This document shows, piece after piece, positions 1-9,593 of a DNA stretch of 64,000 bases; the first letter of the stretch is position 1, and each line of letters opens with the position of its first letter. The notes beneath the pieces were generated by a model that saw nothing but the letters and a program-made list of their open reading frames with translations, did not search any database and was not told where the DNA came from. The translations under genes and the position numbers were made by a program. The DNA comes from Sphingobacteriia bacterium (GTDB taxonomy: Bacteria; Bacteroidota; Bacteroidia; Bacteroidales; UBA7960): NCBI GenBank assembly GCA_011390785.1, contig JAABRR010000021.1:25589-89588 (forward strand), given 5' to 3'.

Positions 1-2
1 AC

Positions 3-650
3 CAACTTAGAGCCCAATTAAGAGGAGAAGGAACAACTTCATCAGGCTCCATACCGAATATTGCCGATTACCGTCAAAAAATACAAGAACTGGAGGAGCA
101 ATTAGAAGCCTACCGTCTGCAGATTGATGCCATGGAGAACGAAAAGCAGGTGCTCTCAAGCGAAAATGCCCAAATGAGATCTACCCTGGTTGAAACCACA
201 GCTCGTAACCAGCAACTCGAATCTGAAAATAAAGAAATGGAACAAGAGCTTGAAAAAGCTTCTATTCTTACCATTGCGAATCTGGAAGGTACTGCTATAA
301 GAGAAAGAAGAAGAGGCGATGAACCCACTACAAAAGCCAGAAGAACCGATAAATTACGCGTCTGCTTTAACATAAACCAAAATCTGGTAGCAAAACCGGG
401 TAACAGAGATTTCTTCGTTAGAATTATAGACCCCAATAATATTGTCTTGGCAACTTCACCTGAAAATACTATAGAGTTTGAAGGAGAAGATGTTCAATTT
501 TCAATTAAGCGCACAGTTAACTACCAAAATAATGAGCAGGAAGTTTGTGTTGTATGGGATCAGGAAGAAAAATTTGAAAAAGGATACTACAATGTTGTTG
601 TGTTCTTTGAAGGAAAAGAAGTTGGATACAAACTATTTCAGCTCGATTAA
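3..650 (+). CDS. Coiled-coil protein with C-terminal beta domain, 5' partial
   Basis: The reading frame is open from the left edge of the window, so the true start lies upstream; an internal ATG at 132 is not needed. The visible 215 residues begin with a long heptad-like stretch rich in E, Q, L and K (about residues 25-90), a clear coiled coil. A compact region of alternating hydrophobic residues follows (from about 115, beginning LRVCFNINQN), probably a beta-sandwich. Similar unnamed proteins with this two-part layout are common in Bacteroidota. I cannot assign a function. A strong terminator follows at 682-714, so it ends its transcription unit. Confidence 0.75.
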   Translation, partial: QLRAQLRGEGTTSSGSIPNIADYRQKIQELEEQLEAYRLQIDAMENEKQVLSSENAQMRSTLVETTARNQQLESENKEMEQELEKASILTIANLEGTAIRERRRGDEPTTKARRTDKLRVCFNINQNLVAKPGNRDFFVRIIDPNNIVLATSPENTIEFEGEDVQFSIKRTVNYQNNEQEVCVVWDQEEKFEKGYYNVVVFFEGKEVGYKLFQLD

Positions 651-681
651 GCAACCTTTCAACATTATTAAATTAAATTAC

Positions 682-714
682 AAAAAAACCGGAAGATAAT
701 CTTCCGGTTTTTTT
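682..714 (+). terminator. Rho-independent terminator after the coiled-coil gene
   Basis: A perfect 14-bp inverted repeat (aaaaaaaccggaag at 682-695 and its complement at 701-714) encloses a 5-base loop. The right arm ends in seven T. This is a textbook intrinsic terminator 32 bases after the stop codon; its A-rich left arm means it could work in both directions. Confidence 0.92.
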
Positions 715-729
715 GTGGTTCAATTTTAT

Positions 730-737
730 TACTTTTG
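730..737 (+). promoter_or_regulatory. Bacteroidota-type promoter (-7 box) for pheT
   Basis: TACTTTTG matches the TAnnTTTG -7 consensus of Bacteroidota sigma-ABfr promoters. It lies just after the upstream terminator and would start transcription near 744, giving pheT a leader of about 98 nt. The -33 TTTG box is not well conserved. Confidence 0.55.
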
Positions 738-841
738 TGCCTTTCAAATTTATATAGTGCATGATTAAACGTGCAATAAATCTGTTGTTTTACATTCTGC
801 ATACCAATACATTAATCAACAATACATAATTACAATAACCA

Positions 842-3310
842 ATGAAGATTTCTCTCAATTGGCTCAAAGATTATTTAACCCTTGAAGAAGAGCCAGAAAA
901 GATAGCAAGTTTGCTAACCGATTGTGGACTGGAAGTAGAATCCATTGAAAAAGTTGAAACAATAAAAGGAGGCCTGAAAGGGATTGTAATAGGTGAAGTA
1001 ATTACTTGCCAGAAGCATCCCGATGCAGACAAACTAAGTGTTACAACCGTTAATGTAGGAAATGAAATACTCCCTATTGTTTGCGGGGCACCCAATGTTG
1101 CTGCAGGACAGAAAGTACCCGTGGCCACTGTTGGTACTCTACTTTATAATGAGAAAGGGGAAAGTTTCGAGATTAAAAAGGCAAAAATAAGAGGGCAGGA
1201 ATCCAGGGGAATGATTTGTGCAGAAGATGAACTGGGCCTGGGAACCGACCACGAAGGCATCATGGTTCTTAACCCTGATGCACAACCCGGACAACACGCT
1301 GCTGAATATTTCAAAATTAAGGAAGATTATTGTATTGAAATTGGTTTAACTCCCAACCGCATAGATGCTGCATCGCATATAGGCGTTGCCCGCGATCTGG
1401 TTGCAGTTTATAAGCACCTGTCACCAGAAAAGAAAATTGACTTCAATAAACCAGATATAAATCAGTTTAAACCTGATGAAATCACCTCTCAAATTACGAT
1501 TACTATCGAAGATCCTAATGCATGCCCCCGCTATACAGGACTATGTATTTCGCAGGTAAAAATCGAAGAATCTCCTGACTGGCTAAAAGACAAACTACGC
1601 GTTATTGGCCTGAAACCCATCAACAATGTGGTAGATATTACCAACTTTGTATTACACGAAACCGGCCAGCCACTGCATGCTTTTGATGCATCAAGGATAG
1701 CCGGAAATAAAGTTATAATTAGAAAACCCACAAATGACACTCCATTTGTTACCCTTGATGAAGAAGAGCTAAAACTCAGCGGTAACGATCTAATGATCTG
1801 TAACCAGAATGAACCTATGTGTATGGCTGGCATTTTGGGTGGACTCGATTCAGGTGTAACAGAATCAACAACTGAAATTTTTCTCGAAAGTGCCTATTTT
1901 GAATCATCCGGAATTCGCAGATCATCAAAAGCGCACACCATAAATACCGATTCATCTTTCCGGTTTGAGCGAGGTACCGATCCTGAAATGACCCTTTATG
2001 CATTAAAAAGAGCTGGTATGCTCATCAGAGAAATTGCAGGAGGGAAGATCACTTCTGATGTTATGGATGTATACCCCAATCCTGTTGAACCGGTTCAGGT
2101 AAATCTGAAATTTGAAACTGTTCATCGGCTCATTGGCAAAGTAATACCATTAAACACCATTAAAAATATTCTGGAGTCTCTTGAAATTGATATCCTGAAT
2201 GAAAACCCAGAAGGTCTTTTACTGAAAATTCCTCTATACCGGGTAGATGTTACCCGCCCGGCTGATGTAGTGGAAGAAATATTGCGCATCTATGGTTATA
2301 ATAACGTTCAGCTGCCCGAAAGGCTGCATGCTTCCATTGTTTCCAATCCTCACCCCGACAAGGAAAAGCTTCAGAATATTGCTTCTGACCTGCTCTCTGC
2401 GCGGGGATTTAACGAAATAATGAACAACTCCCTTACCAAAGCAGCATACTATAACAACGAAAGCCTTTTTTCCGCATCAGAAATTGTACATATTCTCAAT
2501 CCATTAAGCCAGGATTTAGGTGTAATGCGGCAAACCCTTTTCTTTGGCGGAATGGAAACCATTTCCTGGAATCAGAACCGAAAAGTTAATGACCTGAAGA
2601 TATACGAATTCGGAAATATCTATTTCAAGGAAGCTAATAAAGAACATAAAGGTAGTCTAAAACTGCCCGGTTATCGAGAGCAACGAATGTTGGCAATCTT
2701 TATGACGGGTAACATACAACCCGAAAGTTGGTACATGCCACAAAAAACGATTTCTCTTTTCGACCTGAAGTCAGAAGTTACCCATTTACTTTCAAAAATG
2801 AATATCCCTTTGGAAAAAATACAAATGGAAGAAATAAAAGACCAACTTTACTGGGATGCTGGCATAAGCGTGTCGTTAAATGGAAAGATTATTTACGAAC
2901 TGGGCGAGCTAAAACGCAGCTTCCTGAAATCATTCGACATTAAACAACCTGTGTTTTATGCTTCTATAAACTGGGAGCAAGTAATCAGATTACAAGGGAG
3001 CAACCTACTAAAGTACCAGGAAATTGCAAAATTTCCGGAAGTAAGAAGAGACCTCGCCTTACTTATTGGAAAAGAAGTAAAGTTTAGCGATATTGCCCAA
3101 TTGGCAAGGATAGCAGAGAAGAAACTACTCAAGGATATTAGGCTGTTCGATATTTATACCGACACTAAAATAGGCGAAGGGATGAAATCATATGCAGTAA
3201 GCTTCACCCTGCTCGATGAAAGCAAAACGCTAACAGACAAAGAGATAGACAAAGTAATGTCTAAAATTTCCACGCTGCTTCAACGAGAACTTAAAGCCAG
3301 CATCAGGTAA
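842..3310 (+). CDS. pheT: Phenylalanine--tRNA ligase beta subunit
   Basis: The beta subunit of the (alpha-beta)2 phenylalanyl-tRNA synthetase, which charges tRNA-Phe in the cytosol. At 822 residues it has the full length of the bacterial long form. The start MKISLNWLKDYL is typical. An EMAP/OB-fold tRNA-binding domain (about 41-150) is followed by the B3/B4 editing region with the conserved GLTPNRIDAASHIG stretch, the B5 domain, a catalytic-like core, and a C-terminal ferredoxin-fold anticodon-binding domain that includes KFPEVRRDLALLIG. The alpha subunit gene pheS is not adjacent, as is common in Bacteroidota. deoC starts 29 bases downstream on the same strand and is probably co-transcribed. 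Confidence 0.98.
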   Translation: MKISLNWLKDYLTLEEEPEKIASLLTDCGLEVESIEKVETIKGGLKGIVIGEVITCQKHPDADKLSVTTVNVGNEILPIVCGAPNVAAGQKVPVATVGTLLYNEKGESFEIKKAKIRGQESRGMICAEDELGLGTDHEGIMVLNPDAQPGQHAAEYFKIKEDYCIEIGLTPNRIDAASHIGVARDLVAVYKHLSPEKKIDFNKPDINQFKPDEITSQITITIEDPNACPRYTGLCISQVKIEESPDWLKDKLRVIGLKPINNVVDITNFVLHETGQPLHAFDASRIAGNKVIIRKPTNDTPFVTLDEEELKLSGNDLMICNQNEPMCMAGILGGLDSGVTESTTEIFLESAYFESSGIRRSSKAHTINTDSSFRFERGTDPEMTLYALKRAGMLIREIAGGKITSDVMDVYPNPVEPVQVNLKFETVHRLIGKVIPLNTIKNILESLEIDILNENPEGLLLKIPLYRVDVTRPADVVEEILRIYGYNNVQLPERLHASIVSNPHPDKEKLQNIASDLLSARGFNEIMNNSLTKAAYYNNESLFSASEIVHILNPLSQDLGVMRQTLFFGGMETISWNQNRKVNDLKIYEFGNIYFKEANKEHKGSLKLPGYREQRMLAIFMTGNIQPESWYMPQKTISLFDLKSEVTHLLSKMNIPLEKIQMEEIKDQLYWDAGISVSLNGKIIYELGELKRSFLKSFDIKQPVFYASINWEQVIRLQGSNLLKYQEIAKFPEVRRDLALLIGKEVKFSDIAQLARIAEKKLLKDIRLFDIYTDTKIGEGMKSYAVSFTLLDESKTLTDKEIDKVMSKISTLLQRELKASIR

Positions 3311-3339
3311 GCATCTAAACCCTTAAAACTACTTTTACT

Positions 3340-4185
3340 ATGCAGGATTTCAGCAAAACCCCGGATATTTCTGATGAAGAAGTAATACAACGTACCCAAA
3401 CCCTTATTCAATCGGGACTCGCAGCTCTAAACAGAAACCAGGCACTTAAAAACATAATGGGTCTCATCGATTTAACTACCCTTGAAGGAGCTGATACAGA
3501 TGAAAAAGTACGTGCCATGTGCCAAAAAGGGATGAGCTTAGAAACGCTCGGGTTAGGATTTCCGAATGTTGCGGCTGTTTGCGTTTATCCAACCCTGGTT
3601 AGAACCGCGAGGAAGGCTGTGGAAGGTAGCAAACTTAAAGTAGCTGCCGTGGCAGGCGCCTTTCCTTCAGGCCAATCACCCATCCAAATTAAAGTGGAAG
3701 AAGTAAAATATACAGTTGCAGAGGGAGCAGATGAAATAGATATGGTAATTTCGAGAGGGAAATTTTTACAAGGCGAATACAACCTGGTTTTCGATGAAAT
3801 TGCAGCCATAAAACAAGTCTGTGGCGATGCTCACCTGAAAGTTATTCTTGAAACCGGTGAATTAAAATCACTAACACTGATTAGGCGTGCCAGCGAAATT
3901 GCCATACAGGCAGGTGCTGATTTTATCAAAACTTCTACCGGAAAAATTCAGCCAGCGGCAACAGAGCAAGCTATGCTGGTGATGCTTGATGCCATTAGAG
4001 ACCATTATGACGAAACTGGCAAAATGGTAGGAATAAAACCAGCTGGAGGAATCTCAGATGCCGGTACTGCATTAAAATATTACATTCTAACCGACGAAGT
4101 ATTGGGCAACGAGTGGATGAATAAACAATGTCTGCGTATTGGAGCCAGCCGCCTTGTAGATGCCCTGATTGATGCAATTAAATGA
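3340..4185 (+). CDS. deoC: Deoxyribose-phosphate aldolase
   Basis: A cytosolic class I aldolase that splits 2-deoxy-D-ribose 5-phosphate into glyceraldehyde 3-phosphate and acetaldehyde in deoxynucleoside catabolism. The TIM-barrel signature DFIKTSTGK carries the Schiff-base lysine (K197), and a second active-site lysine is in GIKPAGGI (K233). At 281 residues it belongs to the longer DeoC subgroup, with an N-terminal helical extension of about 30 residues. It lies 29 bases after pheT. Its stop codon is separated by a single base from the stop of the convergent nucleotidyltransferase gene, with no terminator visible between them. Confidence 0.97.
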   Translation: MQDFSKTPDISDEEVIQRTQTLIQSGLAALNRNQALKNIMGLIDLTTLEGADTDEKVRAMCQKGMSLETLGLGFPNVAAVCVYPTLVRTARKAVEGSKLKVAAVAGAFPSGQSPIQIKVEEVKYTVAEGADEIDMVISRGKFLQGEYNLVFDEIAAIKQVCGDAHLKVILETGELKSLTLIRRASEIAIQAGADFIKTSTGKIQPAATEQAMLVMLDAIRDHYDETGKMVGIKPAGGISDAGTALKYYILTDEVLGNEWMNKQCLRIGASRLVDALIDAIK

Positions 4186-4186
4186 T

Positions 4187-5302
4187 TTATTTCCTGGCCC
4201 TTAGCTGCCTTTTCATTAAACGCCAGTGAGTACCATACCAACTCACGTCCGTTATCCGGGCAAAAACATAATTGCGGGCCTTTGCATTTACCAGAACCCT
4301 TAAAGGCAAAATCAAGTACTTCTGAAGAAACAATAACAACAGATGATATCGTCGCAAAGTACGTGTTTTCATTTGCAACACCTTTTTATGCCTCCACAGA
4401 AATAATTTCCCCGACCTATTCTGCATCAATACCGAGGGCATAGCCAAATCAAAAACTTTATGCATTAGCTTAAGGTAGGCAATGGAAGCACCAGTGTAGT
4501 AATCAAATTCAATAAAAGTATTGAAAAGGTCTTCTTTTTGGCTAAGCAAAAGCAAATCATACAAATCGCGATGAGAAACATCGGCATGATAATGACCGTT
4601 ATGCATAAGCTGGGCATGCATAAAGCTGTGGACTATTCTGCTCTTGTAATCCATAGTGAAAAATCCGGGTGTTTGTTCTGATAGTTTTTTACCGGCCCAT
4701 ACCCTGTTATTGTTAAAAACTTTATCGTAATGATATTGTGCAGGTTTACAATGCACTTCTACCCCTGCAACATAATCTTCGCGAAGCAAAATAGGATAGT
4801 GCATTGTTGAATCCAGCGCACGTGGGTTGAATTTCTTTTGGGTTATAAACCCTTCCTTTATCAATAAATTTGCTGCATCAAGCATTTTAGATTCATCTAC
4901 AAGCACATCCACATCATAAACCATTCTCACACCAATATCCTGATATAATCCATCCAGTATATTACCTGTACCCTTCATAAATAAAGTTTTGATACCATGC
5001 TTTTGGAGCAGATCTCTCAAAAAAGCGGACAACTTAATCACGTTTTGATTGCGTTGCTGATTTAGTTGGTAAACTTCCCCAAGATATTGAGTCAGATCAG
5101 CCGGCATAAGGCTTGTTAAACCATGTTTGGAGAGTTGATAATATAATGCGGGCAATACTAGTTTATCACTACCGAGTTTCACAAAACCCGGCCAGTTAAC
5201 CTTATTATCAGATATTTGACTAGCAATAATTATCTTATTACCAGGCACAAAGTCTAAGGATAAAACACGGCCAATAAAATAGTAGGTTTGTGATTTATTC
5301 AT
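4187..5302 (-). CDS. Nucleotidyltransferase-fold protein (PF14907-like)
   Basis: A 371-residue cytosolic protein resembling the uncharacterised nucleotidyltransferase family NTP_transf_5. It has a helical N-terminal part, then TLFMKGTG (about 106-113) and a VYDVDVLVDE stretch whose two aspartates (D130, D132) fit the metal-binding DxD of the Pol-beta nucleotidyltransferase fold. Family members are frequent in polysaccharide and capsule loci, but nothing here shows such a context. It is transcribed away from gldE, and a minus-strand TAAATTTG box at 5403-5410 would give a leader of about 90 nt. The substrate is unknown. Confidence 0.75.
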   Translation of the reverse strand: MNKSQTYYFIGRVLSLDFVPGNKIIIASQISDNKVNWPGFVKLGSDKLVLPALYYQLSKHGLTSLMPADLTQYLGEVYQLNQQRNQNVIKLSAFLRDLLQKHGIKTLFMKGTGNILDGLYQDIGVRMVYDVDVLVDESKMLDAANLLIKEGFITQKKFNPRALDSTMHYPILLREDYVAGVEVHCKPAQYHYDKVFNNNRVWAGKKLSEQTPGFFTMDYKSRIVHSFMHAQLMHNGHYHADVSHRDLYDLLLLSQKEDLFNTFIEFDYYTGASIAYLKLMHKVFDLAMPSVLMQNRSGKLFLWRHKKVLQMKTRTLRRYHLLLLFLQKYLILPLRVLVNAKARNYVFARITDVSWYGTHWRLMKRQLRARK

Positions 5303-5402
5303 AAATGATTGACTTCAAAATATGCTGATGACCTTTTTTAAAAAACAGAAAAAACTATATGGAATTGTATCTGCACGGAAAGCCATATTATATTGATGGT
5401 TA

Positions 5403-5410
5403 CAAATTTA
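5403..5410 (-). promoter_or_regulatory. -7 promoter box for the nucleotidyltransferase gene
   Basis: Read on the minus strand this is TAAATTTG, an exact match to TAnnTTTG. It sits in the divergent 190-bp region shared with gldE. The -33 element is not obvious. Confidence 0.45.
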
Positions 5411-5438
5411 AGGTAAAATCTTTGTGATAATGAAAATG

Positions 5439-5470
5439 TTGACATTTTGAACAAATTTGTATTACTTTTG
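5439..5470 (+). promoter_or_regulatory. Promoter of gldE
   Basis: TTG at 5439-5441 and TACTTTTG at 5463-5470 are 21 bases apart, the expected spacing for Bacteroidota -33 and -7 boxes. Transcription should begin near 5476. This places the longest possible TTG start of gldE (5457) upstream of the transcript, so it cannot be used. Confidence 0.6.
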
Positions 5471-5495
5471 CATTGAAATCAAAGCTATTATTACC

Positions 5496-6827
5496 TTGGA
5501 AGATTCACCTGAGCCTTATTCGTATATCGCTTCAGTTATTTTGTCGTTTTTCAACACCTTTAATGCAGAAGCCGCCTTCGCATTATTGGGAATGTTTGCC
5601 TTACTAACACTTTCCGCATTTGTTTCGGGTTCAGAAATTGCCTTCTTCTCGTTGAAACAATCCCAGATAAAGGACTTGCAGGAAGACGCAAATCCCAATT
5701 CAGCAAAGATCGTAAACCTTATTGAGCGCCCTAAAAGGCTTTTGGCTACCATATTAATTACCAATAATGTAGTAAATATTGCAGTAATTGTTCTATCTAC
5801 CTTTATCACCAATATTGTATTCAATTTTGATCTTTATCCAATTCTCGGTTTTATAATACAGGTAATCGTAGTAACTTTTCTTATCTTGCTTTTTGCAGAA
5901 GTTCTACCAAAAGTTTACGCTACCCAAAATGCTGTAAAATTTGCCTATTCCATGGCCGGTGCGCTCATTAGCCTGCGAAAAGTATTTTATCCGGTTAGTT
6001 CATTATTGGTAAGAACTACGGATTTTATTGATAAAAGAATTGACAAAAAAAAGATGGGAATTAGCGCCGACGAAATTTCTCATGCCATTGATCTTACCCA
6101 CGATGAGCCCTCGTCAGCCGATGACAAAAAACTTTTGTATGGTATTGTACAATTCAGTAATATTTATGCCCGGGAAATCATGAAAAGCCGCATGGATATT
6201 GTTGCTGTTGATGAAAAAACTCCCTTTGAAGAACTGATACAGATTATTGTTGAAGCAGGATACAGCCGGATCCCGGTCTACAAAGATAATTTCGACAATG
6301 TAACAGGTATTCTTTACATCAAAGATCTTTTACCTCATCTTGATTCCAGCAACGATTTCAAATGGGTTAACCTGATACGCAATTGTTTCTTTGTACCTGA
6401 GAGTAAAAAAATCAACGATCTCCTGAAAGAGTTTCAGGAAAAGAAGATCCATATGGCAGTTGTTGTGGATGAATATGGTGGTACATCCGGAATCATTACC
6501 CTGGAAGACATTCTCGAAGAAATTGTTGGTGAAATCAATGACGAATTCGATATCGAAGAAACCATTTACTCCCGCCTGGATAACAATACCTATATCTTTG
6601 AGGGGCGCACTCTCTTAAAAGACTTTTGTAAAATTACAGGCATCGATTATGCCATCTTCAATGAAATAAAAGGCGAAGCCGACACCATGGCCGGATTGAT
6701 TCTGGAAATCAAGCAAGAGATTCCGTTTAAGGGAGAAAAAATCGACTGCAAAGGTTTCGATATGGTTGTTGAAGCCGTTGATAACCGACGAATCAAAAGG
6801 ATTCGCGTGAAACTGAAAAAGCCTTAG
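5496..6827 (+). CDS. gldE: Gliding motility-associated protein GldE (CNNM/CBS/CorC)
   Basis: A membrane protein of the CNNM/HlyC-CorC family that in Bacteroidota is encoded with gldD and linked to gliding and type IX secretion. It has a DUF21/CNNM transmembrane domain (about the first 200 residues), two CBS domains with the hallmark VVVDEYGGTSGIITLEDIL, and a C-terminal CorC_HlyC domain. I choose the TTG at 5496, giving 443 residues starting LEDSPEPYS, because the promoter box at 5463-5470 lies inside the longer frame that begins at 5457. gldD follows after 63 bases on the same strand. The CNNM family includes metal-ion transporters; the biochemical role of GldE is not settled. Confidence 0.9.
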   Translation: MEDSPEPYSYIASVILSFFNTFNAEAAFALLGMFALLTLSAFVSGSEIAFFSLKQSQIKDLQEDANPNSAKIVNLIERPKRLLATILITNNVVNIAVIVLSTFITNIVFNFDLYPILGFIIQVIVVTFLILLFAEVLPKVYATQNAVKFAYSMAGALISLRKVFYPVSSLLVRTTDFIDKRIDKKKMGISADEISHAIDLTHDEPSSADDKKLLYGIVQFSNIYAREIMKSRMDIVAVDEKTPFEELIQIIVEAGYSRIPVYKDNFDNVTGILYIKDLLPHLDSSNDFKWVNLIRNCFFVPESKKINDLLKEFQEKKIHMAVVVDEYGGTSGIITLEDILEEIVGEINDEFDIEETIYSRLDNNTYIFEGRTLLKDFCKITGIDYAIFNEIKGEADTMAGLILEIKQEIPFKGEKIDCKGFDMVVEAVDNRRIKRIRVKLKKP

Positions 6828-6890
6828 GATTGTTTGTTCCGGTTATCCAATACTCTCTTACCTTTTTCTACTTTCTTACAAATTTTTTAA

Positions 6891-7553
6891 ATGGAATATT
6901 TCAAAAATAATTTTGCTGAAACTGCTTCTAAAAATTCTCCAAAAACCCTATCTGTATCTTTGAAGATCTGGCAATTCTTTCCGGTAGTTTTTCTGACTTT
7001 TCTTATCCTTATTGCCGCCTCCTGTGAGCCCAATTACACTCCTCTGCCGCGGGCATATTTCCGGATAGACCTACCGGAAAAAGAGTACAAGGTTTTTGAC
7101 AGTATCTTTCCCTATCGTTTTGCATACCCATCTTATGGTAAGATTGTTCCTGATACACATGTTAATGCAGAACCCTGGTGGGCTGATATTAATTTTCCGC
7201 AATTCAATGCCACGCTTCACATGAGCTATAAAAGTATTGATGATAAAAATTCTCTAAATACTTTTATTGAAGATGGACGCAATTTCGTAAACAGGCACAT
7301 ACCCAAAGCCAGTGGATTCGAAGAAAAACTATTTGCTAACGAAGAAAAGAATGTTTATGGTATTCTCTTTGAAATACGTGGCAAAGAAGCAGCCTCTCCC
7401 CTTCAGTTTTTTGTTACCGACAGTACAAAACATTTCCTGCGTGGCTCGCTCTACTTTAGTGTAAGCCCCAACAACGATTCATTGGCACCCGTAATCAATT
7501 TTCTCACAGAAGATATTGAGGTACTCATTGAAAGCCTTGAATGGAAAAGGTAA
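6891..7553 (+). CDS. gldD: Gliding motility lipoprotein GldD
   Basis: A lipoprotein needed for gliding and T9SS function in flavobacterial models. The family hallmark LPRAYFRIDLPEKEY follows shortly after the lipobox IAASC, whose cysteine is residue 45. The N-terminal stretch before the hydrophobic segment (about 25 residues) is unusually long for a signal peptide, and no closer ATG exists. At 220 residues the length is normal for the family. It is probably co-transcribed with gldE upstream, the usual gldE-gldD order. Confidence 0.92.
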   Translation: MEYFKNNFAETASKNSPKTLSVSLKIWQFFPVVFLTFLILIAASCEPNYTPLPRAYFRIDLPEKEYKVFDSIFPYRFAYPSYGKIVPDTHVNAEPWWADINFPQFNATLHMSYKSIDDKNSLNTFIEDGRNFVNRHIPKASGFEEKLFANEEKNVYGILFEIRGKEAASPLQFFVTDSTKHFLRGSLYFSVSPNNDSLAPVINFLTEDIEVLIESLEWKR

Positions 7554-7676
7554 CTGCTAAAAAAAGCAGCCCTAAACCCATCCCTGATTTTACTAACAAC
7601 CCCCTTAAGTTCATAAATGCATAGTATAACAACAAAAACAGAAAGTTTTGCAAAAAACTATCCTAAATAAAACAAC

Positions 7677-8741
7677 ATGGTAGCTTTAATAGCCTATTTA
7701 TTACTTGCCCTAATCGTTTCATTCCTTTGCTCCATCATGGAATCAGTACTTCTTTCCACTCCAACATCCTTTCTAATGGTAAAGAAAGAAAACGGCCATC
7801 ATTGGGCTCAATCATTTATTAATCTTAAGCTCAATATAGATAAACCTTTATCTGCTATTTTATCATTAAACACAGTTGCCCACACCATTGGAGCAGCAGG
7901 TGTAGGCGCCCAGGCAGTTAAAGTTTTTGGGGAAGCATATTTTGGACTTATTTCAGCTATTCTTACCATTCTTATATTGGTTATCACCGAAATTATACCC
8001 AAAACCATTGGTGCAAGGTACTGGAAAAATTTATCCAGAATTGCCTATTACACCATAAAAGGGATGATTGTTATTACCTATCCATTGGTGGTAATTTCTG
8101 CATTCATTACACGGATGATTTCGAATAATTCTGAAGGTCAAACTACCAGCAGAGAAGAAATTGCCGCCTTGGCTAGCATTGGAGCCCTTGAAGGATTATT
8201 CTCCGATAAAGAAAACAAAATCATACAAAATATTTTAAAACTAAAAAATTTGAAGGCTAAAGAAATTATGACCCCAAGAGTAGTAGTGGCAGTAGCAGAC
8301 GAAAATCTTTCTTTAGCAGACTTTCTGAAAAACAAAAATTACCTTAAGTTTTCGCGCATTCCGGTTTATGATGAAAACGATGAAAATATTACCGGATATG
8401 TTTTCCGACAAAAGGTTTTTGAAAACCTGGCCGAAGACAAACACCACCAGAAACTAAAAGATATTAAAAGAAAGATTTTGGTTGTTCCTGATTCTGTTGT
8501 ACTATTTTCTTTATGGGAACAACTACTGGAAAAAAAGGAACATATTGCCCTTGTTGTTGATGAGTATGGTGGTATGGACGGTATTGTTACCATGGAAGAC
8601 ATTATTGAAACACTCCTTGGCCTTGAAATTGTTGACGAGAAGGACACAATAACCGATATGCAGAAATTTGCCCGTGAAAGATGGGAAACCCGACAAGCCA
8701 AATACAAACTGATGGAACAATTAAAGGAAGATGGAGAGTAA
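7677..8741 (+). CDS. CNNM/CBS-domain membrane protein without CorC domain
   Basis: A 354-residue relative of GldE and of MgtE/CNNM-type ion transport proteins. An N-terminal DUF21 domain has three or four hydrophobic helices (about 1-135). A CBS pair follows, with MTPRVVVAVADE and VVDEYGGMDGIVTMEDI. The C-terminal CorC_HlyC domain present in GldE is missing and the protein ends in a short charged tail. It lies 123 bases downstream of gldD on the same strand. A divalent cation transport or regulatory role is inferred from the family only. Confidence 0.85.
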   Translation: MVALIAYLLLALIVSFLCSIMESVLLSTPTSFLMVKKENGHHWAQSFINLKLNIDKPLSAILSLNTVAHTIGAAGVGAQAVKVFGEAYFGLISAILTILILVITEIIPKTIGARYWKNLSRIAYYTIKGMIVITYPLVVISAFITRMISNNSEGQTTSREEIAALASIGALEGLFSDKENKIIQNILKLKNLKAKEIMTPRVVVAVADENLSLADFLKNKNYLKFSRIPVYDENDENITGYVFRQKVFENLAEDKHHQKLKDIKRKILVVPDSVVLFSLWEQLLEKKEHIALVVDEYGGMDGIVTMEDIIETLLGLEIVDEKDTITDMQKFARERWETRQAKYKLMEQLKEDGE

Positions 8742-8751
8742 AAATGTAAAA

Positions 8752-9549
8752 TCAGCTACCAGCTCTTTTATTTTTGGTTTTTAAGTTTCCATAATCATCA
8801 AAAATAACCATTTTTGAAAACCAGATGCTTAATGTGAGCATCAATGCCGAGCCCACTAATATGGCAACCATGATCATGATCTGATACTTTATGGCAATGG
8901 CAGGCGATGAGCCCCCAAGTATTTGCCCGGTCATCATACCGGGTAAAGAGATAAGCCCAATTACAGACATGGTAGCCAGTAGGGGATTAAGACTCTTAAT
9001 TATTGCTTCGCGAATAAAGGGTTTTACGGCATTTTGCCGACTACCGCTGTTGGTAAGTACAAAATAATACAGCTCCTTTTTTTCTGTCAGGCCGTCGAAA
9101 AAGGTTGAAAGACCTACTACATTATGATTGAGCGAGTTACCTAACACCATACCCGAAATGGGTACCAGATATCGGGCGTCAAAGAAGTATTCAGGGCGGA
9201 TAATCAGGCCAATAAAAAATGTATCGATAAATAGCATGGTAAAAACTCCGGCAAGTATAAAGGGAATAAAAAATATTTTCCAATTAAGTTTCACCCTGTA
9301 AATAAGGGTACCGGCACTTACAATTAACATCACCAAAACCCAGAGTGTATTGATCCATGCATTGTTAAGGTTGAAGATCCACTCAAGATAAACAGCTACC
9401 AGCATCAGTTGGAGAACCATTCTTATCATGCTTACGATAAGATCTTTTACCAGCTTTATCTTATAATACAAAAAAATGAACATTGGCAAAGATAACGTTG
9501 CCAATGCCAGTACCAGATCCCAGATATTTATATCAGTTATTTCTTTCAT
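8752..9549 (-). CDS. fetB: ABC transporter permease, FetB/YbbM family (UPF0014)
   Basis: An inner-membrane permease of 265 residues with about seven hydrophobic segments and the family-typical run PLLATMSVIGLISLPGMMTG (about 191-210). In E. coli FetAB has been linked to iron export and oxidative-stress resistance. The ATP-binding partner lies 44 bases upstream on the same strand, which makes the pair a complete two-gene exporter. The gene ends 10 bases from the convergent CNNM gene. Confidence 0.88.
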   Translation of the reverse strand: MKEITDINIWDLVLALATLSLPMFIFLYYKIKLVKDLIVSMIRMVLQLMLVAVYLEWIFNLNNAWINTLWVLVMLIVSAGTLIYRVKLNWKIFFIPFILAGVFTMLFIDTFFIGLIIRPEYFFDARYLVPISGMVLGNSLNHNVVGLSTFFDGLTEKKELYYFVLTNSGSRQNAVKPFIREAIIKSLNPLLATMSVIGLISLPGMMTGQILGGSSPAIAIKYQIMIMVAILVGSALMLTLSIWFSKMVIFDDYGNLKTKNKRAGS

Positions 9550-9593
9550 TTGCCTATCATAAGTTTTTGCAGCAGGTATATCTTATCTACCGA

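Noticed and set aside
761..829. A 22-codon frame in the pheT leader as a possible attenuation leader peptide
   Set aside because: It has only one phenylalanine codon and no alternative terminator hairpin precedes pheT.
5457..5495. TTG at 5457 as the start of gldE
   Set aside because: The -7 promoter box lies at 5463-5470, downstream of that codon, so it would not be transcribed.
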